The position numbers and the translations under genes are program-made. A stretch of DNA of 64,000 nt from Centropus unirufus (lineage: Eukaryota > Chordata > Aves > Cuculiformes > Centropidae), in NCBI GenBank assembly GCA_013397695.1, contig VYZI01000182.1, positions 249,503 through 313,502 on the forward strand, read 5' to 3'. Positions 1 to 12,645 of the stretch are shown piece after piece (the first letter of the stretch is position 1; each line of letters begins with the position of its first letter). The notes under the pieces were generated by a model, which saw nothing but the letters and a program-made list of their open reading frames with translations, did not search any database and was not told where the DNA came from.

Positions 1-3000
1 TATATACAAAACCCCCATCTATTATGGCTTGGCATGAAGCGTTACAGGCAGTCTTAAAGCCTCAAAGGTCAGAGGATTATTAACAATTTATTTAATTGAC
101 TAGATTATTGAATAATATTCTCAATGTTAGCCACTCTTCCTGAAGTTATCTCTGTTTTTTTTCAGATGCAAAAACATCCATAAGCACTGTAATCTCGTAT
201 CAGAAATAGAAATAGTGGTGTCCCCATACGCCACATCACCCCACAGCCTAAAATCTTACTTTTCTAATCAAACTGTTGTAGGTGAGGACAAAGGTGGGTC
301 CGAAAACTCATTTAGAATTATTTCTTCTCCTTTTGGCTGCTTTTTTATAGTCTGGCAGGAAGGCAGAAAACCCAGGTTACACACACCACCTGCCCATGCT
401 GTCCACACGCACCGAGCACCTACTTAAGTTTTGTTCCTACTTGTAGTCCAATTTTTGAGTTGAGCAAGAACCTTGCAGCAAAAATAAGAACCCAAGTAGA
501 AAAAATGCTCCATTAAAAACCAATCCCCAAATCTTCCCTAACCCTCAGGGGACCAGCCCCAGGCACACACATTTATGGGAAATCAGCACCCTTAGTTCAG
601 ACAAAGACAACACAAGGGAATGGTTGGGGTTTTTGCTCCCGGTGACCAGACAGAGATCAGTATTTTTCATTCCTCATCACTTCATTTCCACTTTTCAGAG
701 AAACATTCAAAAGGCCCTTGTAAACTCATTACCAAGCTTAAAATACATGAATTTAGTCTCCTCCTAGGATGTTCAGCATGAAGTTTAACACAAACTAAAA
801 GCCAATATTGAAAAATCATTTCAAAAGAGCCCAGAACATTTGATGGCTATGATAGAAACGGCAGAGCAGAGAAGTGTTGACATTTCCTTTGGCTTTTTTC
901 AGAGCTGAACTTCCAATGCCTATTGATCTTTTGTTTTTTCATAAGTATATATAAATCATTTAATACAACTGAACAGTTTGTAAACCAACCTTCGTTTCTT
1001 AAGCTTTTCAAATATTGATGCCTTTTAGAAGGTTGAAACCTCTACTGAGAGCCTTGATTCCACGTACGAAGCCCAAAATACTTCAATTTATCCAGACAAA
1101 AGCACAAAACCAAATATTTTTCTTAACAGAGAGGGTGTTCTTCGTGTTTTTTATAAGCCAATGTTCATTGTGCTCCACTTCTCCCCACAAAAATAAATAT
1201 TTTTTTCTTCTCCTTGTTCAAAAAAGGACTTGTTCTCTAAAACTTAATTTCTTGCAAGGCCAAAACCATTTGCATTGGGGCAGCAGCCATTTGAAGTTAG
1301 TTACATCGTTCCTACGATAGCCCCAAAAAATAATAACTTCAGAGGATACACCACGATGAGTTGGTAAAAATAAGCAGCAAACACTCTTCGCAGATAAACA
1401 GTCAGCTTGCCCTATGCAATCTAAAAGGCTTTTATAATATTGACACATCGTGACACAAATATAGATGTTTTTGTGACTGTGCTGCTGTTATTTACACTAA
1501 AACAAGCACTAATAGCTCAATATAAATATTCATAGCCGGTGTGTCAGTCTTTCCTCCCTCACAGCCAAACCCCAAATCATTATAGAGTTGAGATTCACAA
1601 GGGATGCGGACAAATATAGATCAGAGACCAGGCTGAGGAGCTCAGGGCTCTGCAGGGGCTTCCCAGGGCCATCAGGGGAGCGCGTGAGATCCCAGCCTTG
1701 CTCCAACCACTCACGAGCTGCGCGAGCTCGGGAGCCCCTGAACAGCAAGCTCAGGATATTCAAATATGAAGTGTTTGAATTTAAAGACAGTCTCCACCCA
1801 CCGGTGGTGCCAACCAGCACTTGAGGCAGAGGCTGGTGCTGGAAATATGCTAAAATTCTCCTAACACAAACAAGGGGATGTTTTCCATGGATGGTTTCTG
1901 CTTAGGAATGCAGCTACATAAGGGAAACTGAGGCACACAGCGGTGAGAAGGCGGCCCCAGGGTAGAACTCAGAGAAACAGCACTTACAGACTTGATGAAT
2001 TCGGTCTGTAGGAAAAAAACGGGCAGATATGATGAAGCACTAGACCTAATAGCATGGATCACGGTGGCTTTCTACCTCTTCGCATTCCATAATCCATCAC
2101 AGTTATTAACAGAAACGTGTGTTTTAGCCACTGGTGAGGACTGATGTGATTAAGTTTCGAGAGCCACTTGCTCCCTGTGGAATCACATGCACCTGTGGAA
2201 GGGGGATAGGAAACCCCTGCTGATCCCAGGAGCAGGATTCCCCACACCAGACAAGTCACATAAACACTGACCACACAACTTTGCATCACAACGGCCCCAT
2301 GCCCTCTCCTGCCCAGCACAGCTCTGCCTTTGCTGCTACCCAAAACCACCTTTTCACACTAAACAGGAGCAGAAGCCCTACATAAGGTTCCAGCTGGAGG
2401 AAAATCTCCCATCCTTCCTTCAACTTTACTCCTAGAAAATCACCTCTGTAAAGGTCCTCTCAAGGTGGAGCCAAACATTTCTTCCAGGGCAGCAGCAGGG
2501 CATGACCATGAGACCTTGCTCAACTTTCCCTTCCGTAACAGACAGAAAAAGCTGCTGCATCTTGTTGCTAAGATCAGGCCTGGGTATATTTTCATGTACT
2601 TATTAAGCTCCCTAGTGTGGCTCTGGATAGAAACAACCGCACGCAGCAGATCCGAATGCAGGTACAACCGAAACCTTAACGAGGAGTTCACACAGAGTCT
2701 GGGCAGCTTCAACAAGAATCCCTTGCTGTCACGTCCACCAGGTAATTTAACTCTGAACTTTCAGCTACCACAGCACCGACTCCTCTGAGCTCATCTACAT
2801 CTCTATCGACCTGTCCTAACTGTCTGTCATTTGCATTATTTATCAAAGCCCGACAGCAGGCACCAAGAAACATGAACTGAAGCAGCCAGGCCTTGCCCAG
2901 ATGAGATTAGCATCTAAAAGATACAAGATGTGACAGGAGAGAAAAGCCAAGCGTGCCAGAGAACAGCGCTCCAAAGGAACCGGACAAGACCAATGCACTG

Positions 3001-3790
3001 CTTTGCAATCGATAAAGCCTAAAAGCATTATCCTAATAATCCAAGGCCTGAGGAGAGGTCAGGGATGCTCACAAGGAAGGGATGGCTCCCTGCGGTGACT
3101 CCTCAAGCTTTACCTGCTACGGCATCCAGCTTGCAAACTCATTTTCCTTGCCTGAAATACCTGCCATTTCCTGGGCTGTACTATCCCGGGCTATCAATCA
3201 ATATTTTCTTTTGATGGTTATTGCCAGCAGGAGCCTGGTAATGCACACCGATCACATGAGTCTTTCCTGTTGCTATCCCCCACTTCATCCAGATGCCTAA
3301 AGGTTGTTCTTAGTAGTTATGTAGCACCAGAAGTGCGAGCACAATAAGCTATAATGCATTTAGATAGCCCCGTTTAGCTCAAATGCAGTTTTACCTCTCT
3401 AGAAGTCAATTTTCAAAGGGGAAGTCAGACGAAAACAGAGCTTTGCAAACCCTGCCTGAAATTTCTCAAGAGAGTGCAATTAGGATGCCTTTACCCAAAG
3501 CCATTTCAGTGTGTGGCAATTATGCATCAAAACCGTCAGCAAATGTGAATAAAACATCTCAATTGACTGCCACAAAGATTCTAAAGTGTCTAGGTACATA
3601 GCTACCTACTCTAGTATCATCTTGTTGATAGCAGTTAATATGTTATATTCCATTTATCCATCCTCACCAGGGCATTAACATAGGTCTAAATGTTTCTACC
3701 ACATCTGAGGGGTCACACATAAAAAAAAAAGCTAACTCTACACTCACTTAAAAATAGCTTCTTATACCCCAAGATGGAATTTTTGCTTGT
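1..3790. other. Non-coding stretch, no gene seen
   Basis: AT-rich sequence with short open frames on both strands, none with recognisable protein character or flanking splice signals. Apart from a doubtful MIR-like piece near 1.9 kb, I recognise no repeat. It lies beyond the 3' end of the minus-strand gene that ends near 11.5 kb, so it is probably downstream flank. Confidence 0.6.
1916..1990 (-). repeat. Possible MIR-like SINE fragment
   Basis: The phrase GGGAAACTGAGGCACACAG resembles the reverse complement of the MIR core, where 'gaggaaactgaggcacagag' is typical, and a GTAGAACTCAG segment follows. Only one block matches well and the rest is too diverged to align by eye. A chance match is possible. 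Confidence 0.3.
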
Positions 3791-3898
3791 ATGGGGCTTT
3801 AAGCTCCCTGATCCAGGGGGAGGTGTCCCTTCCCACGGCAGGAGGGTTGGAACTGGATGGGCTTTAAGGCTCCTTCCAACTCAAACTACTCTATGATA
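3791..3898 (+). mobile_element. CR1 retrotransposon 3' end, type A
   Basis: Only the last ~108 bases of a CR1 copy remain. They run from GGGGCTTTAAGCTCCCTGATCC through GGTTGGAACTGGATGGGC to the terminal CTATGATA. This is the normal result of strong 5' truncation during CR1 insertion. No coding sequence is retained. Confidence 0.9.
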
Positions 3899-5870
3899 TA
3901 CTTTATAATGTGATTTTTTTTAATCTGTGTGAACAAGCACATAAGTAGATAAGGACAAACCCCTTAGAAACACGCTGTAAGTACAAGTGTTTTTGAGTTC
4001 TATCGTTCCAAAATCAACTCAATTTTCCACCTCAGTGAGTTTAAGCAAAAAGACAACTACATGCTGATCGACTGGACCAAAATTTATTTCAAGCACTAAT
4101 TCAAAACTTATTTGCATAGATAAATATAAACTAGCATGCATTTGCATCTCAACAGGTGCAATTTCCGTTCTTTAAAGACTAAGGCCTCCATATTTGGGTA
4201 TATTTTAAAAGTTAGAACATTTAGGTACTCACTTTTAAGCCCGTGGAAAGAGGTTCACCACTGAGATCTGCTGTCACAAAGCCCCACGGAGCAACTGAGG
4301 GAGAATGTGGAAACCAAGGAGCCCTAACGCAGAGCAGGGAGCGCGTAACGACTTTCAGGTGATGGCATTCAACCACTAATGCTAACCCACCACTCCCCTC
4401 AGCTGGGGCCGACTTCCCAGCTGCTGCTAATGTGTGTTAATTCCTCAGTGTAAAGCCTTTTTATTAAGGCAAAAATTATATGTAGACCTTAATTCAAACG
4501 CATGTTAATAACCCACTGTTCCTGCAGAACATTTTCTAAGGCGCCTTAAGTGTTAAAAATCTTAAAAAAATCTTAAAATCTTTAAAAATCTTAAAAATCC
4601 TCTGCTTTTCAGAAGGTTTAGCACCTCTGTTATTTTAACTTAGAGGGTCTCACCCCGAGTGTTTCCAACCCTTTTGAGTGATTTAATGCTTTGCAGAGGG
4701 ACAGAGGAAGGGATAGTGAATCACCTTGGCTACCAGGATCTTGTAGTAAATGGAGAGTCAGTTCCTAATACAATTTGTCGCTTTTCCGGAGTTTTTGGTT
4801 TTCCTTTTCCTGAGGGCCAGAAACTTTTCTGTCTTTCAAGTTCTGAAATGCTGCCAAACAATGGGAAATGCATCACTGCAAAGTTTTCAAGGCAGTCCAT
4901 ATGGAAACAGAACAGGCTGACAACGGAGGGTTGCTAAGAAGAGGAAAATTGCCTCAAATTTGGAGATGGAGAATATATTCAACAGGGAATATGGATGAAG
5001 GTAATGGGAGGGAGTGCACTGGCCTGAAAGCAGGCCAATAACCTCAGATAATGACTGATAAAGGTACTCAGGGTTATCTTCCTCCGCAGCAACTCGAGTT
5101 ACTTCCATTTGCTGTTGGTTCCAAGCCCTGCTGCACTGGGTTTTCAATAAAAAAAAATTCTGTCCACAGAAGGACAGATTCAGTTCTATTTGGAATAAAT
5201 ACGAAGCCCCAGCAGGTCCAGGACATCGTCTGAGCCAGCCTGCAAGCCCGTTCCTACTCGGGTTAGTGTGAAAGTGAACTGTAAATTATCCCCAAAGCAC
5301 TTGCAGATAAACGGTAAACTAATTAATAGCAGAATTATTGATGCCCAGCAAATATTTTGCTAAGAATGTATTTGAAACTCTGTCCCCTTTACAGCACTGA
5401 TTTATAAATCATTGAACAAACAGTGGCACGTCCAATAAATACTTAATGAATGTTTGCCAACAATTTATCTTACGTAATATGATATAAATACAGTGCAAAT
5501 ACCGCAATGTTTGAGTACGCTGTTTATAAATTACACCCTGCACACCACTGGCTACAGGCTGGAGAAAGGCTTATTCCTCTGCCCAATACAAGGAATTTAA
5601 ATGGGAATCAGGCCCCGCACTTGGGGTGGGGTACCATGAAATACAAGCCTTGCCTCTGATTATTTGGTAATTACTGCTACAACTCTGTTCTTGTTATGAG
5701 CCACGTGGATTTGTTTGTCACGCTGTGCTTTATTTGGAGGAGGAGTTATCCGTTAAAATACACAGTATAGGCTCCTTCACCTGAGTTTAAGAGAAAAAAA
5801 GCTCCCCCCCTCAAACATTCCTAATTCCAACACTTCTTACAGCCAATATTCTGTTCATATGCTCTTTTGA
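3899..5870. other. Non-coding stretch with a short A/T-rich tandem repeat
   Basis: No gene seen. The stretch contains a degenerate TTAAAAATC array near 4.55 kb and otherwise unique AT-rich sequence. The peptide-like frames at 4.6-5.2 kb overlap on both strands and resemble no known family. Confidence 0.6.
4552..4600. repeat. Degenerate TTAAAAATC tandem repeat
   Basis: About five imperfect copies of a 9-10 base unit (TTAAAAATC, varying in A-run length) follow each other directly. It looks like local slippage with no coding potential. Confidence 0.75.
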
Positions 5871-6286
5871 ATAGAACCACGGAATGGTGTGGGTTGGAAG
5901 GGACATTCAAGCCCAACCAGTTCCACCTTCCAATGGATCCAAGGGCTCCAAGCCCCATCCAACCTGGCCTTCAACACCTCCAGGGATGGGGCAGCCACCA
6001 CTGCTCTGGGCAACCTGGGCCAGGGCCTCCCCACCCTCACATTTCTCCCTAAGATCTTATCTCAAGCTCCCCTCTTCCAGCTTCAAACCATTCCTCCTCC
6101 TCCTCCCCCTGCAGTCTTTTCCCGATCCAGAGCCCCTCCCCAGCTTTCCTGCAGCCCCTTTCAGCTCTGGAAGCTGCTCCAAGGTCTCCCTGGAGCCTTC
6201 TTTTTTCCAGGCTGAACAACCCCATCTCTCTGTCTTTCCCCATACAGGAGGTGCTCCAGCCCTTGGATCATCTTCCGCATCCATCT
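5871..6286 (-). mobile_element. CR1 retrotransposon fragment, type A
   Basis: This is the reverse complement of a CR1 3' region. It begins with the inverted 3' end (GAATGGTGTGGGTTGGAAGG) and extends through the 'CTCTGGGCAACCTGGGCCAG' block to a point inside the degraded end of the reverse-transcriptase ORF. The 175-codon frame on the plus strand here is antisense CR1 and should not be called a gene. Confidence 0.93.
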
Positions 6287-7339
6287 GCTTTCCCTTGAAT
6301 GGTCCTCCAATAAAAAAAGCTCTTTACGCAAAAATTACCTTTTTCTTACATCCTCTAGAGAAACTTGGACAATGGATTCTGGAAGCAGCACTGGGATCAC
6401 GTGCAGGTTGAAGACAACCATTAACATAAACAAGATCAGATTCATTTTCTCATCACATCTCTTAAATGCCCAGTGTTCCAGCTCATCTCACTTCAGGGGA
6501 TAAATGAGAAATATGCCTAAATCAGCCACTTTCTTCATGTCTTCCACAACTCAGGAATGTCCTATAGGACACATATGTCTAAAGGAAATCCAGAGATCCT
6601 GAGGCTTTAAGACCATAAAATGCTACTGTGCTCAGCTTGTGTAACCTCCCGTGCAGGGCAGGCCAGCAAAGCTCCCCCAGCCCATGATCCTGTGGTCACT
6701 GAAACCCCAGGAATGTCTCATGGAAAGGACTTTCCCAACTCATGTTTTTACTGTTCTATGATTTAATTTGGCCAGCCCTTTTGCTTTTAATGAATGAAAT
6801 GTCCAAATGCTGTTAAGTTCAATCTTTCCCTGAAAAATTAGCCTGAATAACAAGTTATAAGATGGTGGAAAGATGTATTTTGCTCTAAAATGTTGTTACG
6901 TGCATTTTTTTTTCCAGCAGAACACTGACATGACTGTGTATCTTTTCCAACTCTCAATCCCAAGAGGCCTTTGGAGAAAATGCTTTCTTTTTCCTTCTGA
7001 TCAGCCTATCAAAATCCTCTCAATTCCTGCTGTTCTGAGAACACACTTTTAGCAAATGAGAGTGCTTCAGATCACTGGGGAGTCCAAAGCACTGATTGAA
7101 AGTCACCAGCTACCATAGTTTTTGCCTTATCAAATTGATTTTGCTTGTCTTTTTAATATGCAAAATATCACTGAGAGGTGGCTGGGAGGGAGGAAGCCAC
7201 AGAGGGTTTTATGACTTTATTATTAATTTCTGTTCCACTTGCACCAACAGCTGTCACTGAGACCAAGGCTGCACTGGTGCAAAATGCTGGGCATAAAATT
7301 CGGGATCTATCCTGAAAAGCTCATTATTTAGATCAAAGA

Positions 7340-7440
7340 CACTAACAACTACGAGACAAGAAGGAAAATTATATTCCCAAGGTCATATAGGAAAGCACCA
7401 GCAGAGGCAGAAACACCAGACTCTACACAGCCGAGGCAGC
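7340..7440 (-). repeat. MIR-like SINE fragment
   Basis: Read on the plus strand, CGAGACAAGAAGG, then CCCAAGGTCATATAGG, then GCAGAGGCAGAAACACCAGA match in order the inverted MIR core (gaggcacagagagg, cccaaggtcacacagc, ggcagagccaggattcgaac). The order and spacing of three blocks make chance unlikely, but divergence is high, as expected for an amniote-age SINE. Confidence 0.6.
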
Positions 7441-8700
7441 AGCTCATCACAGTCGCCAATGCCATGAGTTGTCTTAAAGGCCACGGCTTCACCAACGACA
7501 CGGCCTTTCTCCATGGTGTCAACAGGAATAAGCTCTACTACCTGGCCAGCTGGCAGCTGATCATCTGTGTCTCACCTCCACGGGAGGCAGTGACTCCCAA
7601 GTCCCTCAAGGCTGCCTTGCAGTGTTTCAGCTGCTAGAGTTTGGAAGGACTTGTCTTCCCTTTTCTGCCCAATTTTGGATACTTCCTAGAGAGGAAAAGA
7701 ACACAAAGATTACTAAAAGAAGCATGAATGCATGTAGCAGGTTATTTGTAGCTATTTAGAAAGCTTGTCTTACCTGTAATTCAATCATACAGCAAAAACA
7801 GACAAGAAATTATATGTATTTGTTAACTTAATTGTTAAGGTCACCTAAATATCTGCCCAGGGTGATGTATCTTAAAGCCACTGAAGCTCATCCTTGTCTT
7901 CGAAGCGAGCAGATAACGTTCACATCCATCTCGGTATCTCACTGAAGACCTCAGAAGTGCTGAGCTAGCACTGGCAGGGACTTGGTGAGCAGGAACCCTT
8001 TGATCTGCCTGCTTCACAAGTCGTTTGATTTTTGCCACACCAGAATCTGTCTCAGCACAGGAATGACAAAGGTGTAATGCATCCCTTGACTCCAGTAATG
8101 ACCGACATAATTCTCTTCTGTAGACTAATTTACTTTAACCTGCCTACATATTATTCAAATGCCAGCCACCAGGGTATAAAAGGAAATAATGGGCATTAAG
8201 TACTGGAGAAATAACTGCACAAGAAACAAATGAAGGAGTAGTTGAGAGAGCTCCTCCGAAAACTGCTGAGGTTTTGGGATTCCTTCCTCTGCATTTCACC
8301 AAGTCTTTCCCTTTAACTCTTTTGCCGGTATGGAGTTTGGCTGGCTGGATTTTTAAGGAAAGGGCTTGGTTTATTCTTAATTGCCCTTGACAAACCCACT
8401 TGCTAAAATAATAAGAGTAAAATCTCATCTTTCCAGTGATGAGCAGGACTCTACAGTGACCAGGAAGAACACTTTCTGCTCTTGCAGGTCACTGGGGAAC
8501 ACGTTTTGTGTCCCCAAAACCACCCTTTTGTCATCTTTTCTGGGAACAAGAAGAGGTTTTAACTCTTGCCTCTAACAAGCCCAAACCTAAAACCTGTCAG
8601 AGCCTTCTTTATTGCCACTAATGTTATCTGGAAGGTGTTCCAGTGCCTGTGCATGAGCAGTAATACCAGACAGGTAATTTCTTCTTCTTCTTAATTTAAG

Positions 8701-8747
8701 GAAAGGTTCCAGCTTGATGAGCCTACAGGCTCATCAACCCTCCTTTC
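8701..8747. repeat. Inverted repeat able to form a hairpin
   Basis: TTGATGAGCCT (8714-8724) and AGGCTCATCAA (8727-8737) are perfect 11-base inverted repeats separated by two bases. GAAAGG (8701-8706) pairs with CCTTTC (8742-8747) outside an internal loop. No poly-T or gene lies beside it. It could be a DNA cruciform or RNA hairpin, but nothing shows that it is transcribed. Confidence 0.6.
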
Positions 8748-11543
8748 TCTTGTATAGGTTTAAGAAAGGACCAGTGACATTTAAAGGAGCCCAATTGCTG
8801 GAACCACCTAAAAATTAATTCTCTTCACTATGCAATACATTAGACCCTTAAATCTTCTTGCAGCTTAAACACATCCAGATTTCCCATTTATAATGTGCCA
8901 AATTCCTTCAGGGACTTTTTCCAATGGGAAGTCAAGACAAAATCATCTTTATCTATCTCAAGAACACTTCCAATTCATTACAGGAAAGGGCAGCTTCTTC
9001 CAACCATTTCTAAATCTCAGAGCAAGAGAATGCCAGCCTTCAAAATAATTCCAAGCAGAAAACTGCTTTTAAAGGCTCTATTCCCTTAGTTGCAGATCCT
9101 ACCCACAGAGTTATCAGGACGGCAGAATTCCAAAGTCCTGCTGACATTTGCAAAGCAGTTATTAGCCAGAGAAACGGGCAGCAGCCAATTTTTTTTTTCC
9201 CCAAAGTCCTCCAGAACCTGTTATTTGGTCACATCAGTTGTTGTCCTTTGCACAGCACAAAGTTCAGCAGCTTTGGTCTGAAGGTCAGCCAGGTTTTATT
9301 CTGGTTTGTCTGGATCCGGCACAGCACGAGCTCTCAGCGAAGCCACCTCGGGGAGCCCTGCAGCACTTGCTCAGAAACTGTGCAATGACCAGAAAGATGC
9401 CATCACAAGCAAACATGCAGTAAGGAGTTCTCAGTAAGGCTTCATTTGCTTAGAGAGGAATCATTAGGGACACCACAAACCTCCGATTTCTTGGGTCTTA
9501 CCTGGATACAGGGACGAGTTGCTCCATCTTCCCTTTCAGAGCAATCATTTCCACCCAAACTGTATGAAGAGCAGGAGAAAGACCTTCCCTAAGATGAGTT
9601 CGGGCATATTTTTAGCTTAAGTTGTAATACAATCACATCGTTCCAGGAACAAAATAAATATGAAATAACAGAAGACTGGAAATGGAAGCATTACAGCTCT
9701 GGGTTTTTCCATTACAGTTAAAGAACAAGTTTTCAATCAAATTTATTTGGCTTTAATTCCAGCCATGGCAGTTTAAGTTTCTATTTCTCTTATACCTACT
9801 GCCTCAGACAGGTTTGTATAAGCCTTATCAGTTTGATTACCACCACCAAAACCACTTTAGGTAGCTCAGTACACACTGCAACAGTTTCTGCTTTGATCTA
9901 AAGCAATCCATGGTATAAATATTTAGCTCTTCAGGACTGTTAGCAATTAAGGTAAAACTTCTTGGCTTCAAAACATCCTTGGAACATTATCTCCTTAATT
10001 GTCAAGAATACAAAGAAAAGATACAAAGTTCTTTCCCAAACCAACATCAGTGTATAAATAGCAGAAAGGCAACAACATTTCAGGTTAAAAAGCATTAATT
10101 CAGCCAGGAGCCGATGCATACAACAGTCTGTTCTGTTCTCCTTGGGCAACCCAATTCCCAAAAACTGCAAAAAACCCCTGTTATCTGTGTAATGCCAGTT
10201 GCAAACATTCCCCACCCTCCTGCAAAACTTCTTGTGACATTACAAAACTAAAATAGGGAGTTTGGTTAATTCTACCTTCCCTTTCAGGAGTCACAAAGTT
10301 GCCCGTACCAGAGCCCCAGGGGGAAGTTGCATTGATGACAATAAATGGAATTAAGAGAACAACCAATTCTCCAATATTCACATAACCCCAGCAGCTGGGG
10401 GAGAGGAAAGGGGTTAAGGGAAAAATGTAAAAAACCAGTAATTATTCCCGCTTGACATTTCCTCCTCTGGTTGTGCCGGTCTCAGATACATAAATGCCCT
10501 CTCAAAAACGGAATCAGAATTATCCAACTGCCTTTAATGAACCTTATAATAAAAACATTACCATCCTCGTCTGCTAGGAGCATGGCCAGGCCATTACTCT
10601 CTTGACGCTCATCGAATCGCATTCTGCTGCTGATGCGGAGCCCACAGGAACCAACGGGAGTTGCTCCATTCCCAGCTCAGGTCAATGTTTTAAACTTGAT
10701 TTGAAAGAAACCAGTGTTCCAAGCAGCTTTTTCGCTCCATCCGCAGCACCGCTAAGGCTGACAGATGTCACAATGTCTGTCAGAGCTCGCTGCAAGCTCC
10801 TCACCCAGCCTTTCACTCCATTTTCTTTTCATTTCCTAGCACTTAATTCTAAATACGTTACCTTTGATGCATCAGGCTGGCTTTGTAAATCCATGTTTCC
10901 CCTGCAAGCTGCCTAGCACACGGAATGTGTACATCCACACATATTCCTCCTTGCCTTTCAGAGAAAAACAGGCGAATTTTTCAGGTAAGAAACGCAGCAG
11001 ACAAGATAATATCATATAAGCGATACAAGACCCAGCGCTCCCGGAAATTCATTAAGACTTTACCTGGTGGCAGAGTGCGTCTCGTAAAAACATCCAATGC
11101 AAATACACAAAACGATCAAAGAATTAATTTTCCCCATTGTTCGCATTCACTGTCCGGTTAAAACCTTGAAATACTTTAAGTTCTGATCTGAATTGTTTAA
11201 CTTCGGCACAGGGTTTGCATCTGAAAAGCCTGCCTTCCTATAGGAAAAAATACCATTTAGTAATAAAAGAAGGTTTCTTCTCCCTCATCCCCTCCCTCAG
11301 GCCCATACAGGCGTTCTGATAAAATCACCTCTTCACCTTCTCTTAGACAAGAAAATAAATTGAGCTTCTTCAGACTGAGGATTTTAAACCTCCAACAATC
11401 CCTCCGTCTCCTTCTAAGAGGAAAGATAGAGGTGAGAGAGGACAAGGCACTGTGCCCTTCCTCCACCGAGTCACCATGTCACACACCAGAGAAACCATTC
11501 AAACAGGAGCTTGGCTGTGGTGTCCCAACCACAAAATAATATG

Positions 11544-11549
11544 TTTATT
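11544..11549 (-). promoter_or_regulatory. Candidate distal polyadenylation signal
   Basis: TTTATT on the plus strand is AATAAA on the minus strand, in the transcript sense of the terminal exon. Downstream in transcript direction lies TTTTGTGGTTGGG, a plausible GU-rich element. A second AATAAA at 11584-11589 lies 40 bases upstream and could serve instead. Confidence 0.5.
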
Positions 11550-12244
11550 TTTTTCCACCACTTTTTGTTGTTGTTGTCGTCATTTTATTGATAAAAACTA
11601 CACAAAAACTAACTGATCATAATAATTAAAAAAAAAAAACCAAAAAAAAAAAACCCCAACATTACACATTCTCCTGTGGTTTAGAAATCGTGTCAGCCAG
11701 TGAGTTTCACCAAATACTCTTGCTTTAAAAGATTTTCCTTCCGATCCATTTCAAGCACATCACTTCCATTTTGGTTCCCAAACGTCCATGAATTTTGCTT
11801 AATGAGCACCGCTGGACTGTAAATACGAGAGTCGTTACTCCATGGTATGGTTTTCCCCTCTTTTAGAGTCCCCCAAAGTAATTATAGTGTCAACAATGAA
11901 GCACAATAAAGATAGTAAAAATCAAAAGCACCCTCCATAGTGTACAGCCTGTGTCTTAAATGTACATGCACCCAAGTTTCTTTGTTTCTGCTGCATCAAT
12001 TGCCAATGTCCTTTTGGTTCAACATAAGCTTTAATGCCCATGTCTGAAGTTTGAGATATTAGCGCTTGATCACTAAAAAAAAAAAAAAAGACATAAAAAA
12101 AACCCAAAAAAAGGAAAATAGATATTTATCTTTTGCGTCCTTAAAAAGAACAAAAATAGTAAACCAATCTTTGAAGAGTAATAAACACTTAAGAAGGAAA
12201 CATGGCTGACCCACCCCACCCAAGCCCTGCCCCTCCCCACCCCG

Positions 12245-12250
12245 TTTATT
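12245..12250 (-). promoter_or_regulatory. Candidate proximal polyadenylation signal
   Basis: AATAAA on the minus strand, about 400 bases after the stop codon. It is followed by a very G-rich run (GGGGTGGGGAGGGG). Use of this site would shorten the 3' UTR to roughly 420 bases. Confidence 0.35.
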
Positions 12251-12645
12251 TTTTACCTGTGGTTCTCCTTCCCTGGAACCGTGCAATGTAGAAAAATCAA
12301 ATATACAAACAAAACTCTTAATCCATCCCTTTATGTAGCTAGAGTGAAATCTATTTTTTGTTTTCTTTTTTAATAAGAACTCGACAATCTCTCTTTTTTA
12401 ATATTTACATTGAGGAATTGGTTTGAAAGTTTTAAAGCAAGGAAAATCCTGAAGTTCTCAGTGTGTTCTGCAAGACAGCATTTCCACAGTCTGCGGAGTT
12501 GGCTTGATCCCCTTCCCTTTGTCTGTGTTGGAACATTTGGAACTGGAATGCTAGGTTTTAGTTAACTTGCCCCGGTCTCTTCCGAGATGAAAGGTCCCCT
12601 CAGAAGAACTCCCCACTCCGCCCCCTGAAGAAGTTGTCTCCACTG

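Larger units (their letters stand above)
6287..11520. other. Downstream flank of the minus-strand gene; no gene seen
   Basis: Over 5 kb without a convincing coding exon and without CR1. It holds a MIR-like fragment (7.33-7.44 kb) adjoining a modest open frame, and a palindrome at 8.70 kb. The remainder is AT-rich sequence with scattered short frames on both strands. It could hold conserved non-coding elements, which cannot be judged without alignment. Confidence 0.55.
11525..12645 (-). other. 3' untranslated region of the minus-strand gene
   Basis: This sequence directly follows the TAA stop (12646-12648) of the terminal exon on the minus strand. It is rich in A- and T-runs and has no continuing reading frame. 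The end is placed just past the AATAAA read on the minus strand at 11544-11549, which is followed by a T/GT-rich stretch typical of a downstream cleavage element. The exact cleavage site is inferred. An earlier signal at 12245-12250 could give a much shorter UTR. Confidence 0.5.

Noticed and set aside
5884..6411. 175-codon plus-strand open frame
   Set aside because: Antisense CR1 with run-on into flanking sequence. No independent protein character.
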